From DASPSR01 sp035498715 (GTDB lineage Bacteria; Nitrospirota; UBA9217), in assembly GCA_035498715.1 (NCBI GenBank), contig DATJZV010000158.1:37246-101245 (forward strand): a DNA stretch of 64,000 bases, in the 5' to 3' direction. Shown here piece by piece: positions 1 to 8,533 of the stretch; position 1 is the first letter of the stretch, and every line of letters starts with the position of its first letter. The notes beneath the pieces were generated by a model. That model had not been told where the DNA came from. It saw only the letters and a program-made list of their open reading frames with translations, and searched no databases. The position numbers were made by a program, and so were the translations under genes.

Positions 1-40
1 TAGTTTAATAAGAATGTGTTCGCTTTCGGGAGGTTGATCG

Positions 41-1549
41 TTGGAAAACAAAAAGGGTATCGTAGAAATCATCGCGGAGAAAGTCTGGAAGTTCTTTTCG
101 TCAGTGAAGCTCGCCGTTGTGCTGCTCATCATTCTGGCGATCGTATCGGTCATCGGTACGGTGATCCAGCAAAATGAGGCACCGGAGAGGTATCTGCAGG
201 AATACAGCAGGACCACGGTGGATCTGTTCGAGATGGTTGGGTTATTCGACATGTACCATACCTGGTGGTTCGTGCTCCTCCTCTTCCTATTGACGGCAAA
301 CCTTACGATCTGCACGCTCGACCGTTTTCCCCACACCTGGAAAATCGTGACGACGCCGCTCAAACCGATTGACGACGACGGGTTGAAGGCTGTGCCGTTC
401 AAAAAAGAGATATCCTTCAAAGGCGGCATGGACAATGCCCGGGAACATGCTATGAAGGTGATCGGGTCGCGGGGTTACCGTATTGTCGAATCCCGGGGGG
501 CCGACGTGCATCACCTCATGACGCAGAAAGGCCTCTACAGCCGTTTCGGCGTGTATATCACCCATGTCAGCATCCTGCTTATCTTCATAGGTTCTTTGAT
601 TGGTGCCTTTTTCGGTTTCAAAGCGTTCCTCAACCTGCCCGAGGGCGAGGCTACGAAGGTCGCCTATCTCAGGAACGAGCCCATGTGGGACAAGCTTATG
701 GCCGCGTTGGGCATAGCCGAGAGCCCGGTGATTCTCAACCCCGAGGTCGGCATACCAGCCATGCCTCTCGGCTATTTTGTGCGGTGCGATAGTTTTGATG
801 TCGATTACTACGTGAGCCCTTCGGGGATGCCGACGGGCATGCCCTCGGAATATCATAGTACCCTGAGCGTTTTCGATCTGAACGGACAGAAAATCTTCGA
901 TAAACGCATTCGGGTAAATGACCCGCTGACCTACCACGGCATTACTTTCTATCAGTCGAGCTATGGAACCTTGCCAAATGCCCGCGGAAAGATCCTTCTG
1001 AACATCCGTCCAAAAAACGATCCCCAGGCTCGTGGTGAAACGATCAGCTTTGATCCGGGGCAGTCTATTTATGTGCCTTCTATAGACCGCACAGTCAAAG
1101 CGCTTAATTTCGTACCCTACGCGGTGCGAAATCCCGCAACGGGAGAGGTGATGCTTTACGAAAGTGAGCGTGACGAGTATGTCAATCCAGCAGTTCAAAT
1201 AGAAGTTTACAAAGGCAAGTCGCCAATTTATAAAACTATTGTGATGAAAACCGACCCGGGCCAGCCCGACATGCCAGAGAATTACGTAATCAGCTACCGG
1301 GGCTATTGGGGGGCGAGGTACACCGGCCTTCAGGTTACCAAGGATCCGGGCGTCTGGATTGTCTATACCGGCTTCATCATGCTCTGCATAGGTCCGCTCG
1401 TGGCTTTCTTCGGTTCTCATAAAAAGCTCTGGGTACGGATCCTGGACCGGAAGGGCCAGACCGTAGTTACTGTTGCCGGTTCAGCCAACAAGAACCGCTT
1501 GGGATTTGAGCGTGACTTCAATAAGATAGTGGAAGATATTTCTGCATAA
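41..1549 (+). CDS. resB: Cytochrome c biogenesis protein ResB
   Basis: Membrane component of the system II (Ccs/Res) cytochrome c assembly machinery, which keeps apocytochrome thiols and haem available on the outer face of the cytoplasmic membrane. Four hydrophobic segments are visible at about residues 24-43, 74-91, 171-192 and 437-457, with a large extracytoplasmic region between the last two. The family-typical stretch FYQSSYG is present in that region. The 502-residue length is usual. The start is TTG at 41, chosen because GGGAGG lies 7 bases upstream and no ATG fits. It is followed after 16 bases by ccsA, so the two form an operon whose 5' part may extend beyond the window edge. Confidence 0.93.
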   Translation: MENKKGIVEIIAEKVWKFFSSVKLAVVLLIILAIVSVIGTVIQQNEAPERYLQEYSRTTVDLFEMVGLFDMYHTWWFVLLLFLLTANLTICTLDRFPHTWKIVTTPLKPIDDDGLKAVPFKKEISFKGGMDNAREHAMKVIGSRGYRIVESRGADVHHLMTQKGLYSRFGVYITHVSILLIFIGSLIGAFFGFKAFLNLPEGEATKVAYLRNEPMWDKLMAALGIAESPVILNPEVGIPAMPLGYFVRCDSFDVDYYVSPSGMPTGMPSEYHSTLSVFDLNGQKIFDKRIRVNDPLTYHGITFYQSSYGTLPNARGKILLNIRPKNDPQARGETISFDPGQSIYVPSIDRTVKALNFVPYAVRNPATGEVMLYESERDEYVNPAVQIEVYKGKSPIYKTIVMKTDPGQPDMPENYVISYRGYWGARYTGLQVTKDPGVWIVYTGFIMLCIGPLVAFFGSHKKLWVRILDRKGQTVVTVAGSANKNRLGFERDFNKIVEDISA

Positions 1550-1565
1550 CTTTTCGGAGGGATAG

Positions 1566-2810
1566 ATGAAAAGCTCCTTACTCTTTAACATTGCAACATT
1601 ATCATATCTCGTGGCCATGGTGCTCTATATAAGTTACCTTGCGTTCAAAAAGAACGGTATTGGCAAGGCCGCCTCGGGCGTTACGTATTTCGGTCTTGTC
1701 GTCCAGACGATCGCCCTGCTTCTGCGGTGGCGCGAATCATACCAGATGGATATCGGGAGAGTGCCGCTGTCCAATCTGTATGAATCACTGGTGTTCTTCA
1801 CCTGGAGCATGGTGCTCATCTACGTCATCGTTGAGTACAAGTACAAGACACGGGCATTCGGCGCTTTCGTGATGCCCGTGGCCTTTCTTGCTCTTGCATT
1901 CATCAATGTTTCCGGCGTCAGCGCCGAGATCACGCCTCTGGTGCCGGCGCTTAAAAGCAACTGGCTTTTTTACCATGTCATGATAAGCTTCCTCGGCTAT
2001 GCCGCATTCGGTGTGGCATTTGCAATCAGCATGATCTATCTCCTTATGGATACCGAGGATAGGGGGCCCGCCGTAAACCTTGCGTATGCCCTAGGGGCGA
2101 TCATAGTCCTGGCTCCCCTCGGATATTACATGGCGGGTCTTGGCGAGAGGATGAAGACCGCGTTCTGGCTGGGAATCGGCGTGCTCATACTCATATGGTT
2201 CATCTACTTGATCGTGGCTGGGGCGAAGAACAGACCTCAGGTCTTTTTGTTCTGGTCACTCTGCGTGACTCTCGCAATTGGGTTGCTTGCGGCGATGGCT
2301 ATCGATTTTTTCTATTTGATCACCTTGAAGCACCTTGCAGCCGGGGAGTCGTTCAAAAAGCACATGTTCGAATCGACTTTTCTCAATCCCTCGGTCGGCA
2401 TCACTCTCGTCAGCTGGGCGGCAGTTATGGGGCTGTTTGGCCTCGTATGGTCGCAGGGAATGAGGCTTAAAAACTTGCTGAAGCAGTATATGCCCGCCCA
2501 AGACCAGCTCGATGATGTGACTTACCGCATGATTGCCATTGGTTGGCCCCTCCTGACCGGTGGTATCATCACCGGAGCGGTTTGGGCAAACAGCGCGTGG
2601 GGCACCTATTGGGGCTGGGACCCCAAAGAGACATGGTCGCTCATCACCTGGTTTATCTATGCCATCTATCTTCATGCCCGGTATGTTCGCGGATGGAAGG
2701 GAACTCAGATGGCTGTGATTTCGGCAGTCGGTTTTCTGGCGGTAATATTCACGTATCTGGGGGTGAATCTGGTGCTTTCCGGCCTCCATTCATACGGGGG
2801 GATGAACTAG
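1566..2810 (+). CDS. ccsA: Cytochrome c assembly protein CcsA/ResC (haem channel)
   Basis: Polytopic partner of ResB that carries and presents haem for ligation to c-type cytochromes. About eleven to twelve hydrophobic segments are seen. The tryptophan-rich haem-binding (WWD) signature lies at about residues 349-362 (WGWDPKETWSLITW), flanked by conserved histidines in LHAR (about 371) and GLHSYG (about 408); another His is in the FYHVMISF segment near residue 137. A strong ribosome site CGGAGGG precedes the ATG. The gene ends upstream of a clear terminator at 2888, so resB-ccsA is a closed unit. The pair indicates that the organism makes multihaem or other c-type cytochromes, but none is encoded in this window. 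Confidence 0.94.
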   Translation: MKSSLLFNIATLSYLVAMVLYISYLAFKKNGIGKAASGVTYFGLVVQTIALLLRWRESYQMDIGRVPLSNLYESLVFFTWSMVLIYVIVEYKYKTRAFGAFVMPVAFLALAFINVSGVSAEITPLVPALKSNWLFYHVMISFLGYAAFGVAFAISMIYLLMDTEDRGPAVNLAYALGAIIVLAPLGYYMAGLGERMKTAFWLGIGVLILIWFIYLIVAGAKNRPQVFLFWSLCVTLAIGLLAAMAIDFFYLITLKHLAAGESFKKHMFESTFLNPSVGITLVSWAAVMGLFGLVWSQGMRLKNLLKQYMPAQDQLDDVTYRMIAIGWPLLTGGIITGAVWANSAWGTYWGWDPKETWSLITWFIYAIYLHARYVRGWKGTQMAVISAVGFLAVIFTYLGVNLVLSGLHSYGGMN

Positions 2811-2887
2811 AAAGATTGCCCCGGGCTCATCTCAGCCGGTTTGCGTCATCGCACTGTAGAGTGTTAACTTTAGTTGCAACTTCACTT

Positions 2888-2937
2888 GCCGGTTAAAATG
2901 ACCTTTTAACCGGCGATTTTATTCTCGCCTTTTTTCT
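2888..2937 (+). terminator. Rho-independent terminator after ccsA
   Basis: A perfect 11-bp stem (2888-2898 with 2904-2914) closes a 5-base loop and is followed by a T-rich tract containing six consecutive T residues. It lies 78 bases after the ccsA stop and separates the resB-ccsA unit from the DUF1059 gene. Confidence 0.85.
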
Positions 2938-3016
2938 TCATAAGCTGAGAAAGCTTTTAGTGGCGTTTTTCCCTTATTGTGCTGTCTACGCTAAAATGCG
3001 GATCAATGCGGTCCTA

Positions 3017-3025
3017 TGCTATACT
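3017..3025 (+). promoter_or_regulatory. Possible extended -10 promoter of the DUF1059 gene
   Basis: TGCTATACT is an extended -10 element (TGn + TATACT) about 57 bases upstream of the ATG at 3082. There is no good -35 box at the 17-bp position, as expected for extended -10 promoters. Because a terminator lies just upstream, the gene needs its own promoter, which supports the call. Confidence 0.45.
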
Positions 3026-3081
3026 ATAAGTAAGACAACTGGAGTATAATTTGCTAAGGGTAAAACCACAGGGGGTGTTCT

Positions 3082-3468
3082 ATGAGAGCGTTTGCCTGCA
3101 AAAGCTTGGGAAATAAATGTACTTGGAAACATATTGCTAAAACAGAGGAACTGCTTACCGATATCGTGGCTGTCCACCTGAGAGATGTTCATGGAGTCAA
3201 TTCAATCACTCCGGAACTGGTTGGTAAGATTAAAAATGCCTTTAGCAATCCAACTCCTATTGAGGCAAAAGGGGCGGAGAATCTTGTCCTGAAGGAATTC
3301 GCCTGCAAAGACCTTGGTAATAAGTGCGACTGGAAGTATGTTGCGCAGACCGAGGAATTAATTGTTGACGGAGTAGCCGTTCATGCACGCGAGTTTCATG
3401 GGATCAAGGAATTTACACCGGAGATGGCAGTAAAAGTAAAGCAGCTATCCCATGAGTGGAGAGGGTAA
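3082..3468 (+). CDS. Tandem DUF1059 small putative metal-binding protein
   Basis: The 128-residue protein consists of two copies of one unit, at about residues 1-50 and 75-125. Each unit begins FACKxLGNKC-xW, then a TEEL segment, then VAVHxRxxHG. This is the pattern of DUF1059, a family of small predicted metal-binding proteins of unknown role; single-domain members are about 60 residues. Each half has two cysteines and two histidines that could make one metal site per half. An AGGGGGTG ribosome site precedes the ATG. It stands alone between a terminator and convergent minus-strand genes. The function is unknown; the family assignment rests on the motif pattern. Confidence 0.8.
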   Translation: MRAFACKSLGNKCTWKHIAKTEELLTDIVAVHLRDVHGVNSITPELVGKIKNAFSNPTPIEAKGAENLVLKEFACKDLGNKCDWKYVAQTEELIVDGVAVHAREFHGIKEFTPEMAVKVKQLSHEWRG

Positions 3469-3493
3469 GTGAACGGACCTTCTGCCCTCTGGG

Positions 3494-5086
3494 TTACCGC
3501 GTTACGGTTATTTCTACACGCTTGTCGATGGAATAGAGAGGATGGATCTTGAAATCCTTGACCCAGGGCTGGATGACGAAATAATCTGCCTTATGCCACA
3601 TGAATACCCATGGGGCGTTTTTTATGATGCGATCCTCTGCTTCGCGGTAGAGTCGGTATCGCTGTTTTTCGTTCATGGTACGCTGGGCGGTCTCGATGAG
3701 CCGGTCAAGCTCCGGATCCATGCAGCGTGTACGGTTTCCTCCGGAACCCACGCTTGCTGAGTGAAAGAGCGGATAAAGGAAATTCTCCGGATCAGGATAG
3801 TCAGCCCACCACGACAGCCAGAACGCATCCGGCTCTCCTTCATTTACTGCGTGTTTTAAGGCACTCCAGTCAAGCTGGGTTATTTCGACCTTGAGACCCA
3901 CTTTTGTCAGGTAGTTTTGAATAACCTCGATGATATCGAGGACTTCCACATCTGGGGTGATATAAATTTTGACCGTGGCCCCTTCAGCACCAGCCTCCCG
4001 TATCAATGCTTTTGCCTTCTCAGGGTCGTAGCTGTATCCTGCCACAGCGCGGGTCAGTGTCCTGGACTTCCACAGTTCCGACGGTATCGGTCCGACAGCA
4101 AGCGTGCCCCGTTTCTCGAAAACTGTGTTCAGAATGTGCTGTCGATCGATTGCCATGTTCACGGCTCGCCGCACACGCACATCGTTGAAAGGTGGTCGGG
4201 TGCAGTTCAAACCAAGATAATAAATATTCAGACCCGGTCTGCCGAACACCAGATCACGCCATGCGGGATCGGTCGTATAACGCCGATACTCCGAGGAGGG
4301 GATCAGGAGCACATCAAGGTGTCCGGTCTCGAATTCTACGACCGCCGTGAGGTCTTCCGGGATAACGCGGTAGTAAATCCCGTTCAACTTCGGTTTTCCG
4401 TCAAAGTAATCTTCCCTCGCCGTGAGCATGAGATACTGCCCGTGCTTCCACTCCGTAAGGACATAGGGGCCACTCCCGATGGGGTGCGTTCCGAAGTCCT
4501 GGCCAAGCCGTTCCACCTCTTCGCGGGGAACCACGTAGGCTGTTGTCATAGCAAGAAGTGACAAGAACGGCCCAAAAGGTTTATCGAGCTTGAGTACGAG
4601 CGTATGGTCATCCACCACATGAATGCCTGATATTGCTGCTGCCCTGCCATCGATGAAATCGTTTGCTCCCTCGATCTTATCGAGCACCCAGGTGAGGGGG
4701 GCCTTTGTCTTCGGCGTAAGCACGCGCTCGAAAGAATATTCGAAGTCACGGGCCGTGACCTTTCTTCCATTGCTGAACCTGGCGTCATGCCGGAGGCGAA
4801 ACGTATACGTGAGCTGGTCTTCAGAAAGACGCCACGAGCGTGCAATGTCCGCGATGATGTCAAGATTTTCATTGAAGCGAACAAGGCCATTAAACAACTT
4901 CGCGGCTATACCGCCGCCCTGGACATCGGTTATGAGCGCGGGGTCGAGCGTTGTGGGATTGCTGTTAAGCCGTAGATAAAGGTAGCCGGGGAGTCGTCCA
5001 TCATCTGTCCTGTGGCAGCCACCGGCGGGTATGATAAGCAGGGGAATGAGTATGAGGCCAAGAAGAGAAGCGTATTTCCTGGCCAT
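3494..5086 (-). CDS. Peptide/oligopeptide-type ABC substrate-binding lipoprotein (SBP family 5)
   Basis: Resembles DppA/OppA-class solute-binding proteins (530 residues from the chosen start). The ATG at 5086 gives a clean lipoprotein signal peptide, a hydrophobic run followed by PAGGC, so the mature protein would be anchored at the Cys. A longer frame from 5152 would put 22 charged residues before the signal and overlap the upstream gene, so it was rejected. Family features include the N-terminal LYLRLNSNPTTLDP strand, the SGPYVLTEW turn and the C-terminal WWADYPDPENFLYPLF segment. It starts 10 bases after the amidotransferase gene and is co-transcribed with it. No permease or ATPase genes are adjacent, so its transporter or sensory partner is elsewhere or absent. 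The substrate cannot be told from sequence. Confidence 0.88.
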   Translation of the reverse strand: MARKYASLLGLILIPLLIIPAGGCHRTDDGRLPGYLYLRLNSNPTTLDPALITDVQGGGIAAKLFNGLVRFNENLDIIADIARSWRLSEDQLTYTFRLRHDARFSNGRKVTARDFEYSFERVLTPKTKAPLTWVLDKIEGANDFIDGRAAAISGIHVVDDHTLVLKLDKPFGPFLSLLAMTTAYVVPREEVERLGQDFGTHPIGSGPYVLTEWKHGQYLMLTAREDYFDGKPKLNGIYYRVIPEDLTAVVEFETGHLDVLLIPSSEYRRYTTDPAWRDLVFGRPGLNIYYLGLNCTRPPFNDVRVRRAVNMAIDRQHILNTVFEKRGTLAVGPIPSELWKSRTLTRAVAGYSYDPEKAKALIREAGAEGATVKIYITPDVEVLDIIEVIQNYLTKVGLKVEITQLDWSALKHAVNEGEPDAFWLSWWADYPDPENFLYPLFHSASVGSGGNRTRCMDPELDRLIETAQRTMNEKQRYRLYREAEDRIIKNAPWVFMWHKADYFVIQPWVKDFKIHPLYSIDKRVEITVTR

Positions 5087-5096
5087 GGTGCGAGGA

Positions 5097-5804
5097 TTAT
5101 TTCTTTGATGCGCTGACGAGCGCCTTGAAGAGTTTCTTTGAATATTGGTCATTGGGTGTTTTTTCCGGGTGCCACTGTACTGCTACGAGAAAATTTTTTG
5201 ATCTCGGCTCAAGCGCTTCAATGACGCCGTCGTGGGCGACCGCGGAGAGGTGGAGACCTTTGCCTGGATTCTTCACGCTCTGGTGGTGAGCACTCCGCAC
5301 GCGGATCCGGGAGGCACCCATGATGCGCGAGAGCAGGGTGCCCTCGAAGATGTCAACGAAATGGAAAACCTTTTCTCCGGCGCGCGATGCGCTGTGTTTG
5401 ATGGGGTCAGAGACCTGGAGCACTATGTCCTGGTAGAGCTTCCCGCCCAGGGCGACGTTCACGAGCTGAGTGCCGTAGCAGATGGCGAGAACCGGTTTTC
5501 CTGATCTGGCCGCGGCTTTAAAGAGCGCAATTTCAAATGCGGTGCGTCCATCGGAAGAGATCATCATGCGCGCATCGGGTAGAGGCTTCTCTTTATAAAA
5601 GCGCGGATGGATGTCGTCACCGCCGGTGAAAACGAAGCCATCCAAGCGTTTAACGAGATCGGGAATGGATGACTCTATCCCGAGAATGGGCACCGGCATC
5701 CCGCCCGCCTGTAGCACGGCTTTCCCGTAGTCCTGGTCGAGAATGTTTAAGTTCCTAGCGGGTTGCACCTCCAGGTTCATCGTAACGCCGATCAACGGTT
5801 TCAT
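5097..5804 (-). CDS. Class I glutamine amidotransferase, peptidase C26 (gamma-glutamyl-GABA hydrolase-like)
   Basis: A 235-residue cytosolic hydrolase of the PuuD/peptidase C26 type, which cleaves gamma-glutamyl amide bonds. The nucleophile elbow is AICYGTQ (the catalytic Cys follows AI), and the His/Glu of the triad are in the C-terminal WHPEKTP. The FTGGDDIHPRFY segment and the HHQSVK loop are characteristic of the family. E. coli PuuD acts in putrescine degradation, but no other puu genes are present here. The neighbour downstream is a substrate-binding lipoprotein, suggesting that the two handle a small peptide or gamma-glutamyl compound. That link is inference. Confidence 0.87.
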   Translation of the reverse strand: MKPLIGVTMNLEVQPARNLNILDQDYGKAVLQAGGMPVPILGIESSIPDLVKRLDGFVFTGGDDIHPRFYKEKPLPDARMMISSDGRTAFEIALFKAAARSGKPVLAICYGTQLVNVALGGKLYQDIVLQVSDPIKHSASRAGEKVFHFVDIFEGTLLSRIMGASRIRVRSAHHQSVKNPGKGLHLSAVAHDGVIEALEPRSKNFLVAVQWHPEKTPNDQYSKKLFKALVSASKK

Positions 5805-5910
5805 CTGCCCACCTCCCCGCGCGTCTATGGTATGTTTCCGTGAATATCTTATAACACTTTTTGGGAGGAAAGTCAGCGTGAGATTCTAATTTGAGATTTA
5901 TTATCATCAA

Positions 5911-5940
5911 ATTATAAATACTTATTACCTGCTCTTACAA
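5911..5940 (-). promoter_or_regulatory. Candidate sigma70 promoter for the amidotransferase-SBP operon
   Basis: On the minus strand, TTGTAA (5940-5935) and a perfect TATAAT (5916-5911) are separated by 18 bases in an AT-rich spacer. The transcript would start roughly 100 bases before the ATG at 5804. The -35 box is only partly consensus. Confidence 0.45.
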
Positions 5941-5988
5941 TTTTATGCATTGGCAGATCATTTCGTTACAACCAAAATTCATAACAGC

Positions 5989-6909
5989 TTAACGCACAAG
6001 CATCTCCAGGACAGCCTTCTGCGTATGGAGACGGTTCTCTGCCTGGTCGAAGATCACGGACTGTGGCCCGTCGATTACTTCGGCAGATATCTCTTCTCCG
6101 CGATGCGCGGGCAAGCAGTGCATCACGAGCGCTCCCCTGGCTGCAGTCCCCATGAGTTTCGCATCGATCTGATATCCCTGGAACGCCTTGAGTCGCTTGG
6201 CATGTTCCGCTTCCTGACCCATGCTCGCCCAGACATCGGTGTATACGATGTCGGCACTCCTAACAGCACGATAGGGGTCATTAGTAACATCGATAACCGT
6301 GCCTGTCTTGACTGCTTCGGTTTTGGCTTCGTTCACGAAGGCGATATCGAGCTCGTATCCCCGGGGGGTTGCGATCGAGAAATGGATCCCGGTTTTTACG
6401 CAAGCTTGGATAAGAGAATTTGCGACATTGTTCCCATCCCCTACGTACGCGAGCTTGAGCCCCTTCAAGGTGCGTTTTTTCTCCTGTATGGTGAAGAGAT
6501 CGGCGAGGGCCTGGCAGGGGTGGTGGAGGTCGGTAAGACCGTTGATCACGGGTATCGATGCGTGGTGCGCCAGTTCTTCTACCGTGGCTTGGGCGAACGT
6601 GCGGATCATAATGGCATCGAGGAAACGGGACAGGGTGCGCGCCGTGTCCGCGATGGGCTCTCCGCGGCCGATCTGGAGGTCATTTGATGACAGGAACAGC
6701 GCTTGGCCGCCGAGCTGGTACATGCCGACCTCGAACGACACCCGTGTCCGCGTCGATGATTTCTCAAAGATCATGCCGAGGGATTTACCCTTTAGGGACT
6801 GGTGGGCTTTCCCCTGCTTCTGTTTCTTTTTTAGGGCTGTAGCACGTTTAAGGATGGTTTTAATATCCTCTTGGGTAAGATCGAAAATTGTAAGTAGATC
6901 TTTTTTCAT
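5989..6909 (-). CDS. argF: Ornithine carbamoyltransferase
   Basis: Transfers the carbamoyl group from carbamoyl phosphate to ornithine to give citrulline in arginine synthesis. The carbamoyl-phosphate loop STRTRVSFE, the HPCQALAD motif and the ornithine-site MHCLPAHRGEE are all present in order; the 306-residue length is standard. The start is ATG at 6909 because AGGAGAGG lies 4 bases before it; a longer frame from a TTG at 6924 would contain that ribosome site. It lies downstream of argD on the same strand with a 185-base gap that contains a hairpin, so the two may be partly uncoupled. Confidence 0.96.
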   Translation of the reverse strand: MKKDLLTIFDLTQEDIKTILKRATALKKKQKQGKAHQSLKGKSLGMIFEKSSTRTRVSFEVGMYQLGGQALFLSSNDLQIGRGEPIADTARTLSRFLDAIMIRTFAQATVEELAHHASIPVINGLTDLHHPCQALADLFTIQEKKRTLKGLKLAYVGDGNNVANSLIQACVKTGIHFSIATPRGYELDIAFVNEAKTEAVKTGTVIDVTNDPYRAVRSADIVYTDVWASMGQEAEHAKRLKAFQGYQIDAKLMGTAARGALVMHCLPAHRGEEISAEVIDGPQSVIFDQAENRLHTQKAVLEMLVR

Positions 6910-7046
6910 TGCCTCTCCTGTCAAAAAGAATGCCTTAAGATGAAACGACAGATGAACGGGAAAAAACGGATACAGGGAGCCGAGACATCAGCTGCGTTTA
7001 TCTATGGTCACAGGGTCACTCGTTGTACGGGCCCTCTAAAAGTAAG

Positions 7047-7080
7047 AGGCGGCTGTACAAGCCGCCTTTAATTAATTACC
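7047..7080. terminator. Hairpin between argD and argF
   Basis: An 8-bp GC-rich stem (7047-7054 with 7060-7067) with a short loop sits 28 bases beyond the argD stop. The flanking T-rich sequence is clearer on the plus strand (TTTAATTAATT) than on the minus strand. It could be a weak terminator or attenuator between argD and argF. Confidence 0.45.
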
Positions 7081-7094
7081 AGCTGTAATGAATG

Positions 7095-8288
7095 TCAGCG
7101 TTTTGCGAATATGCCGTCGAGAGCGCTGATGAGCCGGTCGATCTCTTCTTCGGTGATGATGAGCGGTGGCATGAAACGCAGAACGTTTCCTACAGTGCAG
7201 TTGATCAGGAAACCTTCCCTGAGACAGGCGGTGACGATGTCCTTGCCCTCGAAATCGAGTTCCATTCCGAGGAGGAGGCCCTTGCCGCGTACGTCCTTCA
7301 CGAAACCATATTTACTCCTGAGATCATCAAGACCCCCCAGAAAATGCCTGCTGAGTTCCTCGACGGCCTGGATGATGATATTGTCTTCAAGCAGCGCCTC
7401 AAGGGACGCAATGGCTGCAGCACAGGTTAACGGGTTGCCGCCGAAGGTGGATCCGTGCGATCCCGGTGTGAATGCCTGGGCAGCCTTGTCTGTGGCTAGG
7501 AGCGCGCCGATCGTCATGCCCGCGCCGAGACCTTTGGCGAGTGCCACCACATCCGGCTTTATGCCGGTGTGCTCGTAGGCGAAAAGTTTTCCGGTGCGGC
7601 CCATGCCGGTCTGTATCTCGTCAAGCATAAGGAGTATGTTGCTCCGATCACAGATTTCTCGAAGTGCTTCCAGATATCCGTCGGACGGCACGTTTACTCC
7701 GCCCTCGCCCTGTACGGGCTCGACGAGCACGGCACAGGTCCGGTCGGTGATTGCACGCGTAACGGCGCCACTATCGTTGAAGGGCACATACGTGAATCCG
7801 GGGACCAGTGGCTCGAACGATGCGTGAAACTTCTCTTGGGCCGTGGCGGCCAAAGCCCCCATGGTACGGCCATGGAACGAGCCGCGCATGGTGATAATTT
7901 CGTGCCGGTCTTGGTGCAGAACCTCACGGCTGTATCTCCGTGCCAGCTTGATGGCTGCCTCGATAGCTTCGGTTCCTGAGTTGCAGAAGAAAGATTTGTC
8001 CGCGAACGAGTGCTTTGCAAGCATCTTCGCGAGATTGATTTGTGGTTCGTTATGGTAGTGGTTCGACACATGCATGAGACGCTGCGCCTGCTTCTGGAGC
8101 GCAACGACAACACGGGGATGGCAGTGTCCCAAGTTAGTTGTGGCCACGCCCGCGACAAAGTCGAGATACTCTCTGCCGTCGGAGTCGTAAACCTTCATAC
8201 CCCGGCCCTTTACGAGCACGATTGGCTGCCGACTATAGGTGTTCATGATATATTTGTGTGAATCCGTTATGATGTCGCTCGTAATCAT
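7095..8288 (-). CDS. argD: Acetylornithine aminotransferase
   Basis: PLP enzyme that transaminates N-acetylglutamate semialdehyde to N-acetylornithine; many family members also serve N-succinyl-diaminopimelate in lysine synthesis. The pyridoxal-binding lysine is K252 in ALAKGLGAG. The LDEIQTGMGRTG motif and the N-terminal GxxYDSDGREYLDF segment are typical. Length is 397 residues from the ATG at 8288. A longer frame begins at 8324 with residues not typical of the family and was not used. It is first of the argD-argF pair and divergent from the alaC-hom operon. The intergenic region holds a tandem 14-bp repeat. Confidence 0.94.
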   Translation of the reverse strand: MITSDIITDSHKYIMNTYSRQPIVLVKGRGMKVYDSDGREYLDFVAGVATTNLGHCHPRVVVALQKQAQRLMHVSNHYHNEPQINLAKMLAKHSFADKSFFCNSGTEAIEAAIKLARRYSREVLHQDRHEIITMRGSFHGRTMGALAATAQEKFHASFEPLVPGFTYVPFNDSGAVTRAITDRTCAVLVEPVQGEGGVNVPSDGYLEALREICDRSNILLMLDEIQTGMGRTGKLFAYEHTGIKPDVVALAKGLGAGMTIGALLATDKAAQAFTPGSHGSTFGGNPLTCAAAIASLEALLEDNIIIQAVEELSRHFLGGLDDLRSKYGFVKDVRGKGLLLGMELDFEGKDIVTACLREGFLINCTVGNVLRFMPPLIITEEEIDRLISALDGIFAKR

Positions 8289-8326
8289 GCCGTCAAACCT
8301 AGCACAAACAGATTGAAAAATCAAAC

Positions 8327-8354
8327 TTAAAATGGTTTCCTTAAAATGGTTTCC
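8327..8354. repeat. Perfect tandem 14-bp repeat upstream of argD
   Basis: TTAAAATGGTTTCC occurs twice head to tail at 8327-8340 and 8341-8354, 39 bases upstream of the argD start in the divergent argD/alaC region. It may be a regulator site or a replication-slippage duplication. Confidence 0.7.
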
Positions 8355-8440
8355 CGTAAAATAAAAGGGTGATTACCCTATGAAATTCTCTTTTTGATGA
8401 ATGGGAGATCATATCTTTGCTGTTCGGAGAGTGTTTTTTA

Positions 8441-8469
8441 TTGACAAAATTTGGATACTGTTTTATTAT
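8441..8469 (+). promoter_or_regulatory. Strong sigma70 promoter of the alaC-hom amino-acid operon
   Basis: A perfect -35 box TTGACA (8441-8446) and a near-perfect -10 box TATTAT (8464-8469) are separated by exactly 17 bases. The expected start lies near 8476, leaving a leader of about 58 bases. This is one of the best promoters seen in the window. It would drive the aminotransferase and, by read-through, much of the hom-to-cimA gene string. Confidence 0.75.
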
Positions 8470-8533
8470 CAATTTTATTCTTTAAATTTAAGCGGTTAGA
8501 TGCTGAAAACTTTGAAAAAAGAAAGGGATAGCA

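Noticed and set aside
287..1420. 377-codon open frame on the minus strand opposite resB
   Set aside because: It lies entirely inside resB, whose motifs, ribosome site and operon position are clear; the antisense frame has no recognisable family and His/Arg-rich composition typical of a shadow.
8470..8533. Threonine/methionine attenuator or SAM riboswitch in the leader of the amino-acid operon
   Set aside because: The leader is only about 58 bases and has no peptide with repeated Thr/Ile/Met codons and no SAM-box stem set.
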